Source: Flammeovirga sp. SJP92 (GTDB lineage Bacteria > Bacteroidota > Bacteroidia > Cytophagales > Flammeovirgaceae). Taken from it: a stretch of 64,000 nt of DNA. A program made the position numbers and the translations under genes. This document shows positions 45,216-52,880 of this stretch, piece by piece. Location of the stretch: the NCBI RefSeq assembly GCF_001583495.1, contig NZ_LQAQ01000014.1, positions 87,847-151,846 of the forward strand, given 5' to 3'. The notes under the pieces were generated by a model that saw nothing but the letters and a program-made list of their open reading frames with translations, was not told the origin of the DNA and made no database searches. Position 1 is the stretch's first letter; the number at the start of each line of letters is the position of its first letter.

Positions 45216-46118
45216 ATGAAACAACTTCTAATATTCTTTTTTGGTTTACTTATCGTTTCGAAAAACTACGCACAGGAAATCAACGCTACTGTGACTGTAA
45301 ATGGCGAACGTGTACAAACCGCTGAAAAACAAGTGATCACTGATTTGCAGAATAACATGCAACAGTTTATTAATGGTCAAGAATGGACGGATGATAAGTT
45401 TGAAGATGTAGAAAAAATCAAACTTAATTTATTAGTAACACTAGGGTCAAACTCTGATGTTACCGCTCAGAGTTATACTGCTGATGTGCAAATACAAAGT
45501 ATTCGTCCTGTTTATGGTGCTTCATTTGAAACAACTACGCTAAACTTTCTAGACACAAAATGGCAGTTCAATTACAATGCTTCTGACAGAATGGTCTATT
45601 CCAAAGGCATCTACAGTACTGAAATTGTAGCATTAATGAGTTACTATTCTTATATTGTATTAGGCATTGATTATGATACTTTTTCTCCCAAAGGTGGGTC
45701 AAAATACTATGAAAAAGCATTAGAGATTGCCAATTTTTCTGAACAGAATGGTAGAGCGGGATGGAGTGCTTTTGGAGATAAAAGAGACCGCTTCTTCCTC
45801 GTTCGAGATTTCATGGACCCTCAATTTGAGAAATTCAGAGAGTTCTTATATACTTATCACCGACAAGGTTTAGATATCTTTGAAGAAAATCCTGAAGAAG
45901 CCAGAACCAATATTTTAAAAGGATTGAATGACCTTAAGATCGTTAGAAAAAACATTCCAATTTCTGTTACAATGGATGTTTTCTTTGCTGCAAAGGGAAT
46001 TGAAATGGCTAATCTTTTTGCAAAGGCACCTTCAGAAATGGCCAATGAGGTTGGAAAATTGTTATTAGAATTAGACCCCACTCGTTCGAGTCAATATAAA
46101 AAATTATTAACCCCATAA
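45216..46118 (+). CDS. porD: DUF4835 / PorD-like exported protein
   Basis: 300-residue exported protein (signal peptide MKQLLIFFFGLLIVSKNYAQ) from the ATG at 45216; the frame opens earlier at 45192 but that adds an unlikely leader. Motifs of the DUF4835 family are INATVTVNGERVQTAEKQVI, QNNMQQFINGQEWTDDKF, PVYGASFETTTLNFLD and MSYYSYIVLGIDYDTFSPKGG. DUF4835 is called PorD in type IX secretion annotations. It occurs in the conserved Bacteroidota cluster rpoZ-coaBC-DUF4835, here interrupted by the TetR cassette. The precise role in secretion is not established from sequence. Confidence 0.8.
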   Translation: MKQLLIFFFGLLIVSKNYAQEINATVTVNGERVQTAEKQVITDLQNNMQQFINGQEWTDDKFEDVEKIKLNLLVTLGSNSDVTAQSYTADVQIQSIRPVYGASFETTTLNFLDTKWQFNYNASDRMVYSKGIYSTEIVALMSYYSYIVLGIDYDTFSPKGGSKYYEKALEIANFSEQNGRAGWSAFGDKRDRFFLVRDFMDPQFEKFREFLYTYHRQGLDIFEENPEEARTNILKGLNDLKIVRKNIPISVTMDVFFAAKGIEMANLFAKAPSEMANEVGKLLLELDPTRSSQYKKLLTP

Positions 46119-46136
46119 CTTTAACCCTCTTCTTCT

Positions 46137-46961
46137 TTGAAGCAACTTTATCACTATATACAAGCCTTGAGCATAGATGTGGCACTGGGTGCTATAGTCT
46201 GTTCTATGTTTCTGGGTAAAATCAATAATACAGAAATTCCAATCCCCATTTATTTTTCACTCGGAATTGCCGTTTGGGTTATCTATACATTGGATCATTT
46301 GATGGATGCCTTTTCCATTCAACATACTGCACATACTTTTAGACACGCTTTTCATCAAAAACACAAAAAAGCATTATCTACCGCTTGTTCTGTTTTAGCA
46401 TTCGTAGGTTTCATAGTCACCGTCAGCTATCTCCCCCTCACTGTATTCTATCATGGTATTGTATTAATGATAATAGTAGGTGCCTATCTTTTGATTATTA
46501 ACCTGAAATTTATCCCTTTTTCAACATTCAAAGAAACCACAGTAGCACTGATCTATACTTTGGGCGTTGCACTTCCAGTTTATAGTTTAAGCGACACTTA
46601 CCACCCTGCTCTGCATTTCTTCAGCATTAGTATTTTCATTTTAGCTACTATAAATCTATTGGAATTTTCATTATTTGATTTTGAATCCGACACCAAAGAT
46701 AAAATGATGTCTGGAGCCTTAAAATTAGGTTATGAGGGAATCAATTTAAGATTGAAAATCCTTTTCGCAGTGTTCACTTTTTTGTTTTTTATCAGCTTCT
46801 TTTGGTTAAAACTTGACTATATCATTCCACAAATAATCTTCTTTTTAATGGGTTTATCCCTATTTATCATTTATATTAAGTCAGATTTCTTTTCGAAAGA
46901 TGATTATTTTAGGATTTTAGGAGATTTTGTCTTCCTTTATCCAGTGTTATGGGTTTTATAA
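46137..46961 (+). CDS. UbiA-like polytopic membrane protein
   Basis: 274-residue, about 8-helix membrane protein. An Asp pair in IYTLDHLMDA (about residue 54) and a second Asp cluster FSLFDFESDTKDK (about 180) recall the UbiA prenyltransferase metal sites, although the first canonical NDxxD is replaced by LDHLMD. It is 18 bases after the porD-like gene, starts with TTG at 46137, and overlaps by one base with the methyltransferase. A UbiA-like, probably lipid- or quinone-related role is inferred. The prenyl donor is unknown. Confidence 0.6.
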   Translation: MKQLYHYIQALSIDVALGAIVCSMFLGKINNTEIPIPIYFSLGIAVWVIYTLDHLMDAFSIQHTAHTFRHAFHQKHKKALSTACSVLAFVGFIVTVSYLPLTVFYHGIVLMIIVGAYLLIINLKFIPFSTFKETTVALIYTLGVALPVYSLSDTYHPALHFFSISIFILATINLLEFSLFDFESDTKDKMMSGALKLGYEGINLRLKILFAVFTFLFFISFFWLKLDYIIPQIIFFLMGLSLFIIYIKSDFFSKDDYFRILGDFVFLYPVLWVL

Positions 46962-47599
46962 TGAACAAAGATCAATTTGATTATATAGCAAAGTTTTATG
47001 ATTTCCTTGCTGCCATTGTTTTTGGCAAGGCAATCCAAGAAATTCAATTGAAACATCTTGAAAAGGTTAGAAAAAACAGCAGAATATTAATTATCGGCGG
47101 AGGTTCTGGGAAGATCTTGAAAAAGATTGATCAATTAGGTATAGCATCTGAAGTTGTATATATTGAAAAATCTCCTAAAATGACCGCTTTAGCAAAGAAA
47201 AACAGCATTAGAACACCCGTAAAGTTCGTCAGCACTTCTTATGAAAATGCCAAAGACTACGGACAATTCGATTTAGTTATCACCAATTTTTTTGTTGATT
47301 TATTAAATGAGAAGCAGTTTCAAAAGTTTATCCCTTTTATTTATTCGTTATTAACCGACTCAGGAAAATGGATTGTCACTGACTTTAGAATCCATGAGCG
47401 TTTTCCATTAAGGTCGCTCCACAAACTTATTCATCTAAGCATGGTTTCGTTTTTTAGGATTACCGTAAATCTTCAAAATACAAAACTTTTCAATTATCAC
47501 ACTTTAATCCACGAAAGCCATTTTTTTCAAGCTGAAAGTAAAAAATATGCTTATATGCATATGATGTTTAGCAGTATTTTCAAAAAAAGAAAGATGTAA
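46961..47599 (+). CDS. Class I SAM-dependent methyltransferase
   Basis: 212-residue protein starting ATG at 46961 (MNKDQFDYIAKFYDFLAAIV), overlapping the preceding TAA by one base. The SAM loop is ILIIGGGSGKILKKI (about residues 45-59) and the acidic strand end is VVYIEKSPKM. YGQFDLVITNFFVDLL follows as motif IV/post-I. The fold is a UbiE-like or BioC-like methyltransferase. With the UbiA-like protein upstream it suggests prenylation plus methylation of a small-molecule or lipid quinone-type product. It is convergent with the gene at 47601. Confidence 0.82.
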   Translation: MNKDQFDYIAKFYDFLAAIVFGKAIQEIQLKHLEKVRKNSRILIIGGGSGKILKKIDQLGIASEVVYIEKSPKMTALAKKNSIRTPVKFVSTSYENAKDYGQFDLVITNFFVDLLNEKQFQKFIPFIYSLLTDSGKWIVTDFRIHERFPLRSLHKLIHLSMVSFFRITVNLQNTKLFNYHTLIHESHFFQAESKKYAYMHMMFSSIFKKRKM

Positions 47600-47600
47600 T

Positions 47601-48146
47601 CTAGTTACAGCCTCTTTCTAAAATCCCATCTGACTGATACATCATTTGAGAAGGCAATTGCACTTCAGGAAGTATAGCATTCAAAGCACTCAAATCCATA
47701 AAATATTGTTGTTTTTCCTGATTCCACTTGAATGTGTTGACACTTTCAATAAGTGATGTTAATTCTTCTATATCAGAAAAAGGGTTATCATTATCACAAT
47801 TGACAAGTGTTTTGATTGGAGTAGATTCCTCAATGATAAACGAATAAGAAAAATCTTGATTTAAGAATAAGTTTGAAATCTGTGCATTGACTTCTACTAC
47901 CACATCTTGTTTTACACCATCAATCTCACCCTCTCCTTTCAACATTAAAATCAAACGTTCGGCATTAGGTCTAGCATTTAACAACACCTGAACTTCTATA
48001 GATTCATTTGTCAAATTAGGAAGATCAATACTTACATCCTGTTGCTCAAAATATATTTCCTGAAAAGAGCTTGGATCCACATCTAGATCATTGCAAGCAT
48101 TAATAATCATAAGTAGGAATGTAAAAATAAATATGTTCGCTTTCAT
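47601..48146 (-). CDS. Small lipoprotein of unknown function
   Basis: 181 residues with a lipoprotein signal (MKANIFIFTFLLMIINAC) from the ATG at 48146; the earlier ATG at 48272 would insert a non-signal leader. The mature part has DLDVDPSSFQEIYFEQQDVS, a beta-rich core with LPNLTNESIEVQVLLNAR, and a Cys near the very end (ERGCN). No family is recognised. Convergent with the methyltransferase, one base between. Confidence 0.65.
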   Translation of the reverse strand: MKANIFIFTFLLMIINACNDLDVDPSSFQEIYFEQQDVSIDLPNLTNESIEVQVLLNARPNAERLILMLKGEGEIDGVKQDVVVEVNAQISNLFLNQDFSYSFIIEESTPIKTLVNCDNDNPFSDIEELTSLIESVNTFKWNQEKQQYFMDLSALNAILPEVQLPSQMMYQSDGILERGCN

Positions 48147-48532
48147 GCAAGAGTGAGTTAGTGACTTTAACAATTCAATAAAATTACAAAACAGATAAAA
48201 AGGTTGAAAGAAAAGCTTCACTTTTCCCCCAACCTTAACAATCAATTTATATAGAATACATTTACTACACACTTATGGCTGAAAATGTTTTACTTCTCTA
48301 CCTTTTCGGGCCTCAAGAAAAAAAGAGCCAGAAGTAAAATTGAATAATCCATTGGTTATTCAATCTGAGGCAAAAAGTAAAGCTCCTTCACAAGAAAGAA
48401 ATTGTTATAAGATAATTTAGCTTTACCAATATGAAATAAAAAAAGCCCCAAGATCATGGAGCTTTTTCTGTTCTAGTTCTTTTTGCCAGAGAAATAGAGT
48501 ATTATTTTAAACACTTAATTTATTAAATAGAG
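48147..48532. other. Intergenic region between lipoprotein and cobA
   Basis: 386 bases with no supported ORF. It carries the cobA terminator at 48440-48467. Upstream promoter of the lipoprotein gene is not clear. A 20-codon frame near 48270 (MAENVLLLYL) is too short and has no support. Confidence 0.45.
48440..48467 (-). terminator. Terminator of cobA
   Basis: Stem AAAAAGC, mismatch, CCA / TGG, mismatch, GCTTTTT, loop AGATCA, followed on the minus strand by a T run. It lies 65 bases past the cobA stop. Confidence 0.75.
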
Positions 48533-49285
48533 TTATATAGAGTTCTTTACCATTGACACTAATGACTGTTTTGCAACCAACTTCACTACCTCACCAATTA
48601 CGATAACCGCTGGAGGTCTAACACCTTTTTCATTGGCTTTCTCCACAATATCACCCAAAGTACCTGTTACAATTTTTTGTGTAGGTAATGAAGCGTCTTG
48701 CACTAATGCAATAGGTTCATCTTCATTACGGTACATTGAGAACAACTGAGAAATCAACTCCAGTTTTCCTACCCCCATCAATATTACGATAGTAGCTGAA
48801 GAAGAGGCAGCATGTGTCAAATCTTTTGAAAGTCCACCCGAACAAGTAGTTGCAGTCACTACCCAAAAGCTCTCATTAATTCCTCTTTTCGTAACAGGAA
48901 TACCAGCTAATGTTGGCGCTGCTAATGAAGATGAAATACCAGGAACAACTTCACAATCAATTCCATATTGCTGTGCATGTTCAATCTCTTCCTGACCTCT
49001 TCCAAATACAAATGAATCTCCTCCTTTTAATCTTGTTACTGATCCGTATTCAAATGCTTTCTCTACAATCAGTTCATTTGTTTCTTCTTGTTTTAAATGA
49101 TGAGCACCAGCTCTCTTACCTACGTAAACCTTATCCACATGATCAGGAATAAGTGCTAATATATCCTCTGATACTAATGCATCATATAATACTACTTTAC
49201 TCTCCTTTAAAATACGTACCGCTTTTAAAGTAAGTAGTTCTACGTCTCCTGGACCTGCTCCGATTAAGTAAAATGTTGGTGTCAT
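48533..49285 (-). CDS. cobA: Uroporphyrinogen-III C-methyltransferase
   Basis: Methylates uroporphyrinogen III twice to precorrin-2, the branch point to siroheme. The 250-residue protein begins with the SUMT signature (FYLIGAGPGDVELLTLKAVR). Others are LYDALVS, RLKGGDSFVFGRGQEE, VVPGISSSLAAPTLAGIPVT and TIVILMGVG. It is a single-domain SUMT and not a CysG fusion, so the dehydrogenase/ferrochelatase step must be elsewhere. It diverges from nirB, whose siroheme prosthetic group it helps make, and both promoters share an inverted-repeat motif. A near match to the Bacteroidota promoter is present (49315-49345). Confidence 0.95.
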   Translation of the reverse strand: MTPTFYLIGAGPGDVELLTLKAVRILKESKVVLYDALVSEDILALIPDHVDKVYVGKRAGAHHLKQEETNELIVEKAFEYGSVTRLKGGDSFVFGRGQEEIEHAQQYGIDCEVVPGISSSLAAPTLAGIPVTKRGINESFWVVTATTCSGGLSKDLTHAASSSATIVILMGVGKLELISQLFSMYRNEDEPIALVQDASLPTQKIVTGTLGDIVEKANEKGVRPPAVIVIGEVVKLVAKQSLVSMVKNSI

Positions 49286-49314
49286 AATTCTAGTGTTTAG
49301 GTGAATTGCTAGCT

Positions 49315-49345
49315 CAAAACTACGTATATATACTTAATTAATCAA
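49315..49345 (-). promoter_or_regulatory. cobA promoter
   Basis: On the minus strand TTG, 20 bases, TAGTTTTG. This matches the TTG-N19-TAnnTTTG consensus apart from one extra spacer base. It lies about 30 bases from the cobA ATG. The repeat at 49322-49335 covers the spacer next to the -7 element. Confidence 0.7.
49322..49335. promoter_or_regulatory. Inverted-repeat site in the cobA promoter
   Basis: ACGTA-TATA-TACTT, an imperfect palindrome with 5-bp half-sites and a 4-bp centre. It lies between the -33 and -7 elements of cobA. The geometry resembles sites of the CRP/FNR type, but the regulator is unknown. Confidence 0.55.
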
Positions 49346-49536
49346 GGTTTTTACGTAATTTTTAAGTAACTCACCCTACTTACATTCATTTTAAAGGTAA
49401 AAAGTATAACTCTTACGAAGTGTATATTTAAATAATAACTTAAAATATAACAATGATTAAATGTAATTATTAAAAAATAAAATTTATTTCTCGCATATAA
49501 AGTAAAAAAGCTGATTTTACTCAACAATAATATTTA

Positions 49537-49550
49537 TCGTAGTTATACTT
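49537..49550. promoter_or_regulatory. Third copy of the AnGTA-N4-TACnT repeat
   Basis: TCGTA-GTTA-TACTT, in the middle of the divergent region. It keeps the 5-4-5 layout and agrees with the site in the nirB promoter at 10 of 12 positions. Confidence 0.45.
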
Positions 49551-49704
49551 AGAACCCATACCTTATATACAGAAAAGGAAATGAAGACCTAACTATAGTA
49601 GTATACACAATATATAAATTACGTATTTACAGCTTAAAAATACTTAGAATTAATCTAAACAATGACTTTTTTTATCTTTATAATCATTTTTTAAGTAAGT
49701 AATA

Positions 49705-49734
49705 TTGATTTTTCAGTATTTATACGTAGTTTTA
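49705..49734 (+). promoter_or_regulatory. nirB promoter
   Basis: TTG at 49705-49707, 19 bases, TAGTTTTA (one base off TAnnTTTG) at 49727-49734. The start codon is 29 bases on. The spacer and -7 element are covered by two overlapping repeat sites. Confidence 0.6.
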
Positions 49735-49737
49735 CTT
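49714..49737. promoter_or_regulatory. Overlapping repeat sites in the nirB promoter
   Basis: CAGTA-TTTA-TACGTA-GTTT-TACTT: three half-sites spaced 9-10 bases apart form two overlapping inverted repeats sharing the TACGTA centre. The second copy (49724-49737) is nearly the same as the cobA site. Confidence 0.6.
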
Positions 49738-49763
49738 AAAATCAATATTAAACAGAATCAATT

Positions 49764-52253
49764 ATGGCAAGAATAGTTATTGTAGGAAACGGTATGGTTA
49801 GTTATAAGCTATGTGAAAAGCTTGTTGAGAAAAATTCATCCGCATCAATTACTGTCATAGGCGAAGAACCTCGTCCGGCATACGACAGAGTACATTTAAG
49901 TGCTTATTTCGAGGACGAAAATGCAGACAAACTTACTATGGCACCTAAGGATTGGTACGACGGAAATGGTATCAATCTCATCACTAGCGAAAAAGTATCT
50001 CAAATCAATAGAGAAGAACAATATGTGACTACACACACTAATTCAAAGTATGAGTATGATTACTTAGTATTAGCAACAGGTAGTTCAGCTTTCGTTCCTC
50101 CTATTAAAGGAGTGGAGAAAAAAGGCGTTTTTGTTTATAGAACTATTGAGGATTTAGAAATGATGATGGCTTATGGTAAAAAAGCATCATCTGCAGCAGT
50201 TCTTGGTGGAGGTCTTTTAGGTTTGGAAGCAGCGAAAGCTGCTATTGACATGAACTTAAAAACTTCAGTAGTAGAATTTGCTCCTCGTTTAATGCCAAGA
50301 CAAATTGATGAAGAAGGTGGTTTATTACTGAAGAGTAAAATGGAAGATCTTGGTATCGACATTTTATTAGGTAAGGCTACTAGTAATATTGAAGGAGAAG
50401 AAAAAATGACGGGAATGGCATTCTCTGATGGTACTTCTTTGGATGTTGATATGCTAATTATCTCAGCGGGCATCAGACCAAGAGATGAATTAGGAAAAGA
50501 AGCAGGTTTAGAAGTTGCTGAAAGAGGCGGTTTCGTAGTGAACTCATTAATGCAAACTTCAGATGAAAAGATTTTTGCAGTTGGAGAGTGTGCTTCTTAT
50601 GAAAATATGATTTATGGGTTAGTTGCTCCAGGCTACGACATGGCAGAGGTTGTAGCCGAGCAAATAGCCAATGATAATAAAGAATATACATTTACTGGAT
50701 GTGATATGTCTACCAAATTAAAATTAATTGGTGTAGATGTAGCGAGCTTTGGTGATCCGTTCTGTGATAATATCCCACATTATCCAATCTCAATCAATGA
50801 TAAGAAAAACGGTATCTACAAGCGAATCAATGTTGATTTAGAAGGTAAAAAGCTATTAGGTGGTATTCTAATCGGTGATGCTGATGATTACAATATGCTT
50901 CACCAGATGTTTATCAATGAAATGGCTTTACCTCCACATCCACAAGATTTAATCATCAAATCTTCAGGTGAAGAAGGTGGTGCAGGAATCGGTATTGATG
51001 CTCTTCCTGATACAGCTCAAGTTTGTTCTTGTGAAAACGTATCAAAAGGCGACATCTGCTGTAGCATCAAAGACGACGGTGTAACGGACATCAACGGTAT
51101 CAAGGCTGCTACGAAAGCAGGTACTGGCTGTGGTGGTTGTCTACCAATGGTCAACAACATCCTTGAAGATACTCTTGCACAAATGGGTACAGTAGTTCGT
51201 AAAGAAATTTGTGAGCACTTCCCTTACACTCGTCAAGAGATGTTTGATTTAATCAAAGTAAATGAAATCAAATCCTATACTGAGCTATTAGAGAAGTATG
51301 GTAGCGGCGGTGGTTGCGAAACCTGTAAACCATTAGTAGGTTCACTTTTAGCTAGTATATGGAACGACTTGATCTTAAAAGAGTCAACAATTCAAGATAC
51401 AAACGACAGATTCTTGGCAAATATCCAAAAAGGTGGTTCTTACTCTGTAGTACCTCGTATTCCAGGTGGTGAGATCACTCCAGACAAACTAATTGTTATT
51501 GGTGAAGTTGCAAAAGAATTTGATTTATATACTAAAATCACTGGTGGTCAAAGAATTGACTTATTCGGTGCACGCCTAAACGACCTTCCATTAATCTGGG
51601 AAAGATTAGTAGACGCAGGTTTCGAAAGTGGTCATGCTTATGGTAAATCACTTCGTACTGTAAAGAGTTGTGTAGGTAGTACTTGGTGTAGATTCGGTCT
51701 TCACGATTCAGTAGGTTTCGCTATTGAAGTGGAAAACAGATACAAAGGTTTAAGATCTCCACACAAATTGAAAGGTGGTGTTTCTGGTTGTATTCGTGAA
51801 TGTGCTGAAGCTAGAGGTAAAGATTTTGGTATCATCGCTACGGAGAAAGGATGGAACTTGTACGTTGGTGGTAACGGTGGTGCAAATCCTAAGCACGCTG
51901 TTCTATTAGCAGGTGACATTGATAAGGAAACAGTAATTAAGTACTTAGATAGATACTTAATGTTCTATATCAAAACGGCTGAGCCATTACAAAGAACTGC
52001 TCCTTGGCAAGAGAAATTAGAGGGTGGCATTGATTACTTGAAGCAAGTAATCTGTGAAGACTCTCTTGGAATTGGCGAACAATTGGAAAATGACATGAAG
52101 ATCTTAATTGCTCACTACACTTGTGAGTGGAAAGCGGCAATCAATGATCCTGAAATGAGAAAGAGATTTACTCACTTCAGTAACGATGATTCTCATGATC
52201 CAACGCAAAAATTCAAGAGAGAAAGAGGTCAACGTTTCCCAGTTGCTTGGTAA
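49764..52253 (+). CDS. nirB: Assimilatory nitrite reductase, large subunit
   Basis: NAD(P)H-dependent nitrite reductase catalytic chain reducing nitrite to ammonium. It is 829 residues long. The FAD domain (1-300) has IVIVGNGMVSYKLCEKL, AYDRVHLSAYF, VLGGGLLGLEAAKAA and FAVGECA. A BFD-like [2Fe-2S] region with CSCENVSKG and GTGCGGCLPM follows (about 415-465), and a second CETCKP near 515. The siroheme/[4Fe-4S] domain has CVGSTWCRFG, RSPHKLKGGVSGCIRECAEA, and GWNLYVGGNGG. Domain order and length match NirB. nirD follows at 92 bases with a hairpin between. It needs siroheme, made with CobA, the divergent neighbour. Confidence 0.97.
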   Translation: MARIVIVGNGMVSYKLCEKLVEKNSSASITVIGEEPRPAYDRVHLSAYFEDENADKLTMAPKDWYDGNGINLITSEKVSQINREEQYVTTHTNSKYEYDYLVLATGSSAFVPPIKGVEKKGVFVYRTIEDLEMMMAYGKKASSAAVLGGGLLGLEAAKAAIDMNLKTSVVEFAPRLMPRQIDEEGGLLLKSKMEDLGIDILLGKATSNIEGEEKMTGMAFSDGTSLDVDMLIISAGIRPRDELGKEAGLEVAERGGFVVNSLMQTSDEKIFAVGECASYENMIYGLVAPGYDMAEVVAEQIANDNKEYTFTGCDMSTKLKLIGVDVASFGDPFCDNIPHYPISINDKKNGIYKRINVDLEGKKLLGGILIGDADDYNMLHQMFINEMALPPHPQDLIIKSSGEEGGAGIGIDALPDTAQVCSCENVSKGDICCSIKDDGVTDINGIKAATKAGTGCGGCLPMVNNILEDTLAQMGTVVRKEICEHFPYTRQEMFDLIKVNEIKSYTELLEKYGSGGGCETCKPLVGSLLASIWNDLILKESTIQDTNDRFLANIQKGGSYSVVPRIPGGEITPDKLIVIGEVAKEFDLYTKITGGQRIDLFGARLNDLPLIWERLVDAGFESGHAYGKSLRTVKSCVGSTWCRFGLHDSVGFAIEVENRYKGLRSPHKLKGGVSGCIRECAEARGKDFGIIATEKGWNLYVGGNGGANPKHAVLLAGDIDKETVIKYLDRYLMFYIKTAEPLQRTAPWQEKLEGGIDYLKQVICEDSLGIGEQLENDMKILIAHYTCEWKAAINDPEMRKRFTHFSNDDSHDPTQKFKRERGQRFPVAW

Positions 52254-52281
52254 TTACTAAGACAAGAGTTGACAAAACAAA

Positions 52282-52315
52282 AGAAGTGCATTATTCATCG
52301 AAATACTGCACTTCT
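52282..52315 (+). terminator. Hairpin between nirB and nirD
   Basis: A 9-bp perfect stem, AGAAGTGCA with TGCACTTCT, loop of 16. Only ATTTCC follows, so it is not a strong terminator. It may be an attenuator or a processing or stability hairpin between the two subunits. Confidence 0.5.
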
Positions 52316-52344
52316 ATTTCCCATTCCTTAAAAATTAGAATACA

Positions 52345-52719
52345 ATGACATTTGAACATAATACATTAGATCAAGTTACTACATGGGTCAAAGCAGGACA
52401 TGTAAGTGACTTTCCAGAAGACGGAGGTTCATCTATACTTTATAAAGATCAACAAATAGCCGTTTTCAACTTCACTACCATTAATAAATGGTTCGCTACA
52501 CAAAATTTATGCCCTCATAAAAAGCAGATGATCCTTGCAAGAGGTATCATTGGTACGCAAGGTGAGGAACAGACGCCTAAAGTGGCATGCCCTTATCACA
52601 AAAAGACTTTTTCTCTTGAGACAGGTGAAAACCTGAACGGATGCGAGGATTCTATCACTACATTTCCGATAAAGATAGAAGATGATACCGTATTCGTAGG
52701 TCTTGTAGAGGAAAAATAG
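52345..52719 (+). CDS. nirD: Nitrite reductase small subunit (Rieske-type)
   Basis: 124-residue partner of NirB. Rieske ligand motifs are present as NLCPHKK (Cys-x-His) and ACPYHKKTFSLETGE (Cys-x-x-His), so a [2Fe-2S] cluster is probable. It ends VGLVEEK. The length suits NirD. It lies 91 bases after nirB, with a hairpin in the gap, and is followed by a terminator. Confidence 0.93.
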   Translation: MTFEHNTLDQVTTWVKAGHVSDFPEDGGSSILYKDQQIAVFNFTTINKWFATQNLCPHKKQMILARGIIGTQGEEQTPKVACPYHKKTFSLETGENLNGCEDSITTFPIKIEDDTVFVGLVEEK

Positions 52720-52736
52720 GTGAAAAGTAAATAATT

Positions 52737-52764
52737 GAAAACACTTCCATATGGGGGTGTTTTC
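52737..52764 (+). terminator. Terminator of nirBD
   Basis: Stem GAAAACACTTCC with GGGGGTGTTTTC, two G-U pairs, loop ATAT; T-rich afterwards. Begins 17 bases past the nirD stop. Confidence 0.8.
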
Positions 52765-52838
52765 TCTCTTAGTCAGTTATTTGATTAAAATTCCAACCTC
52801 TTTCCTGTAAAAAGAAAGAGCGATCAGATAGTAAAAAT

Positions 52839-52871
52839 AAAGCGGAACTTCAATTTTTGAAGTTCCGCTTT
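52839..52871. terminator. Terminator of cysCDN
   Basis: A 14-bp perfect stem, AAAGCGGAACTTCA with its complement, 5-base loop. A run of T on the plus side and an A-rich left side give use on both strands. It lies 9 bases past the cysN stop. Confidence 0.88.
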
Positions 52872-52880
52872 TTTATTTCC

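Larger units (their letters stand above)
49286..49763. other. cobA-nirB divergent regulatory region
   Basis: 478 bases with no ORF. It carries a promoter for each gene and several copies or near copies of an inverted repeat (ACGTA-N4-TACTT type). The rest is AT-rich with no strong hairpin. A nearly perfect regulatory region for paired siroheme and nitrite-reductase control. Confidence 0.7.

Noticed and set aside
48147..48532. 20-codon frame starting near 48276
   Set aside because: Too short and without support; the region is explained by the cobA terminator and promoter area.
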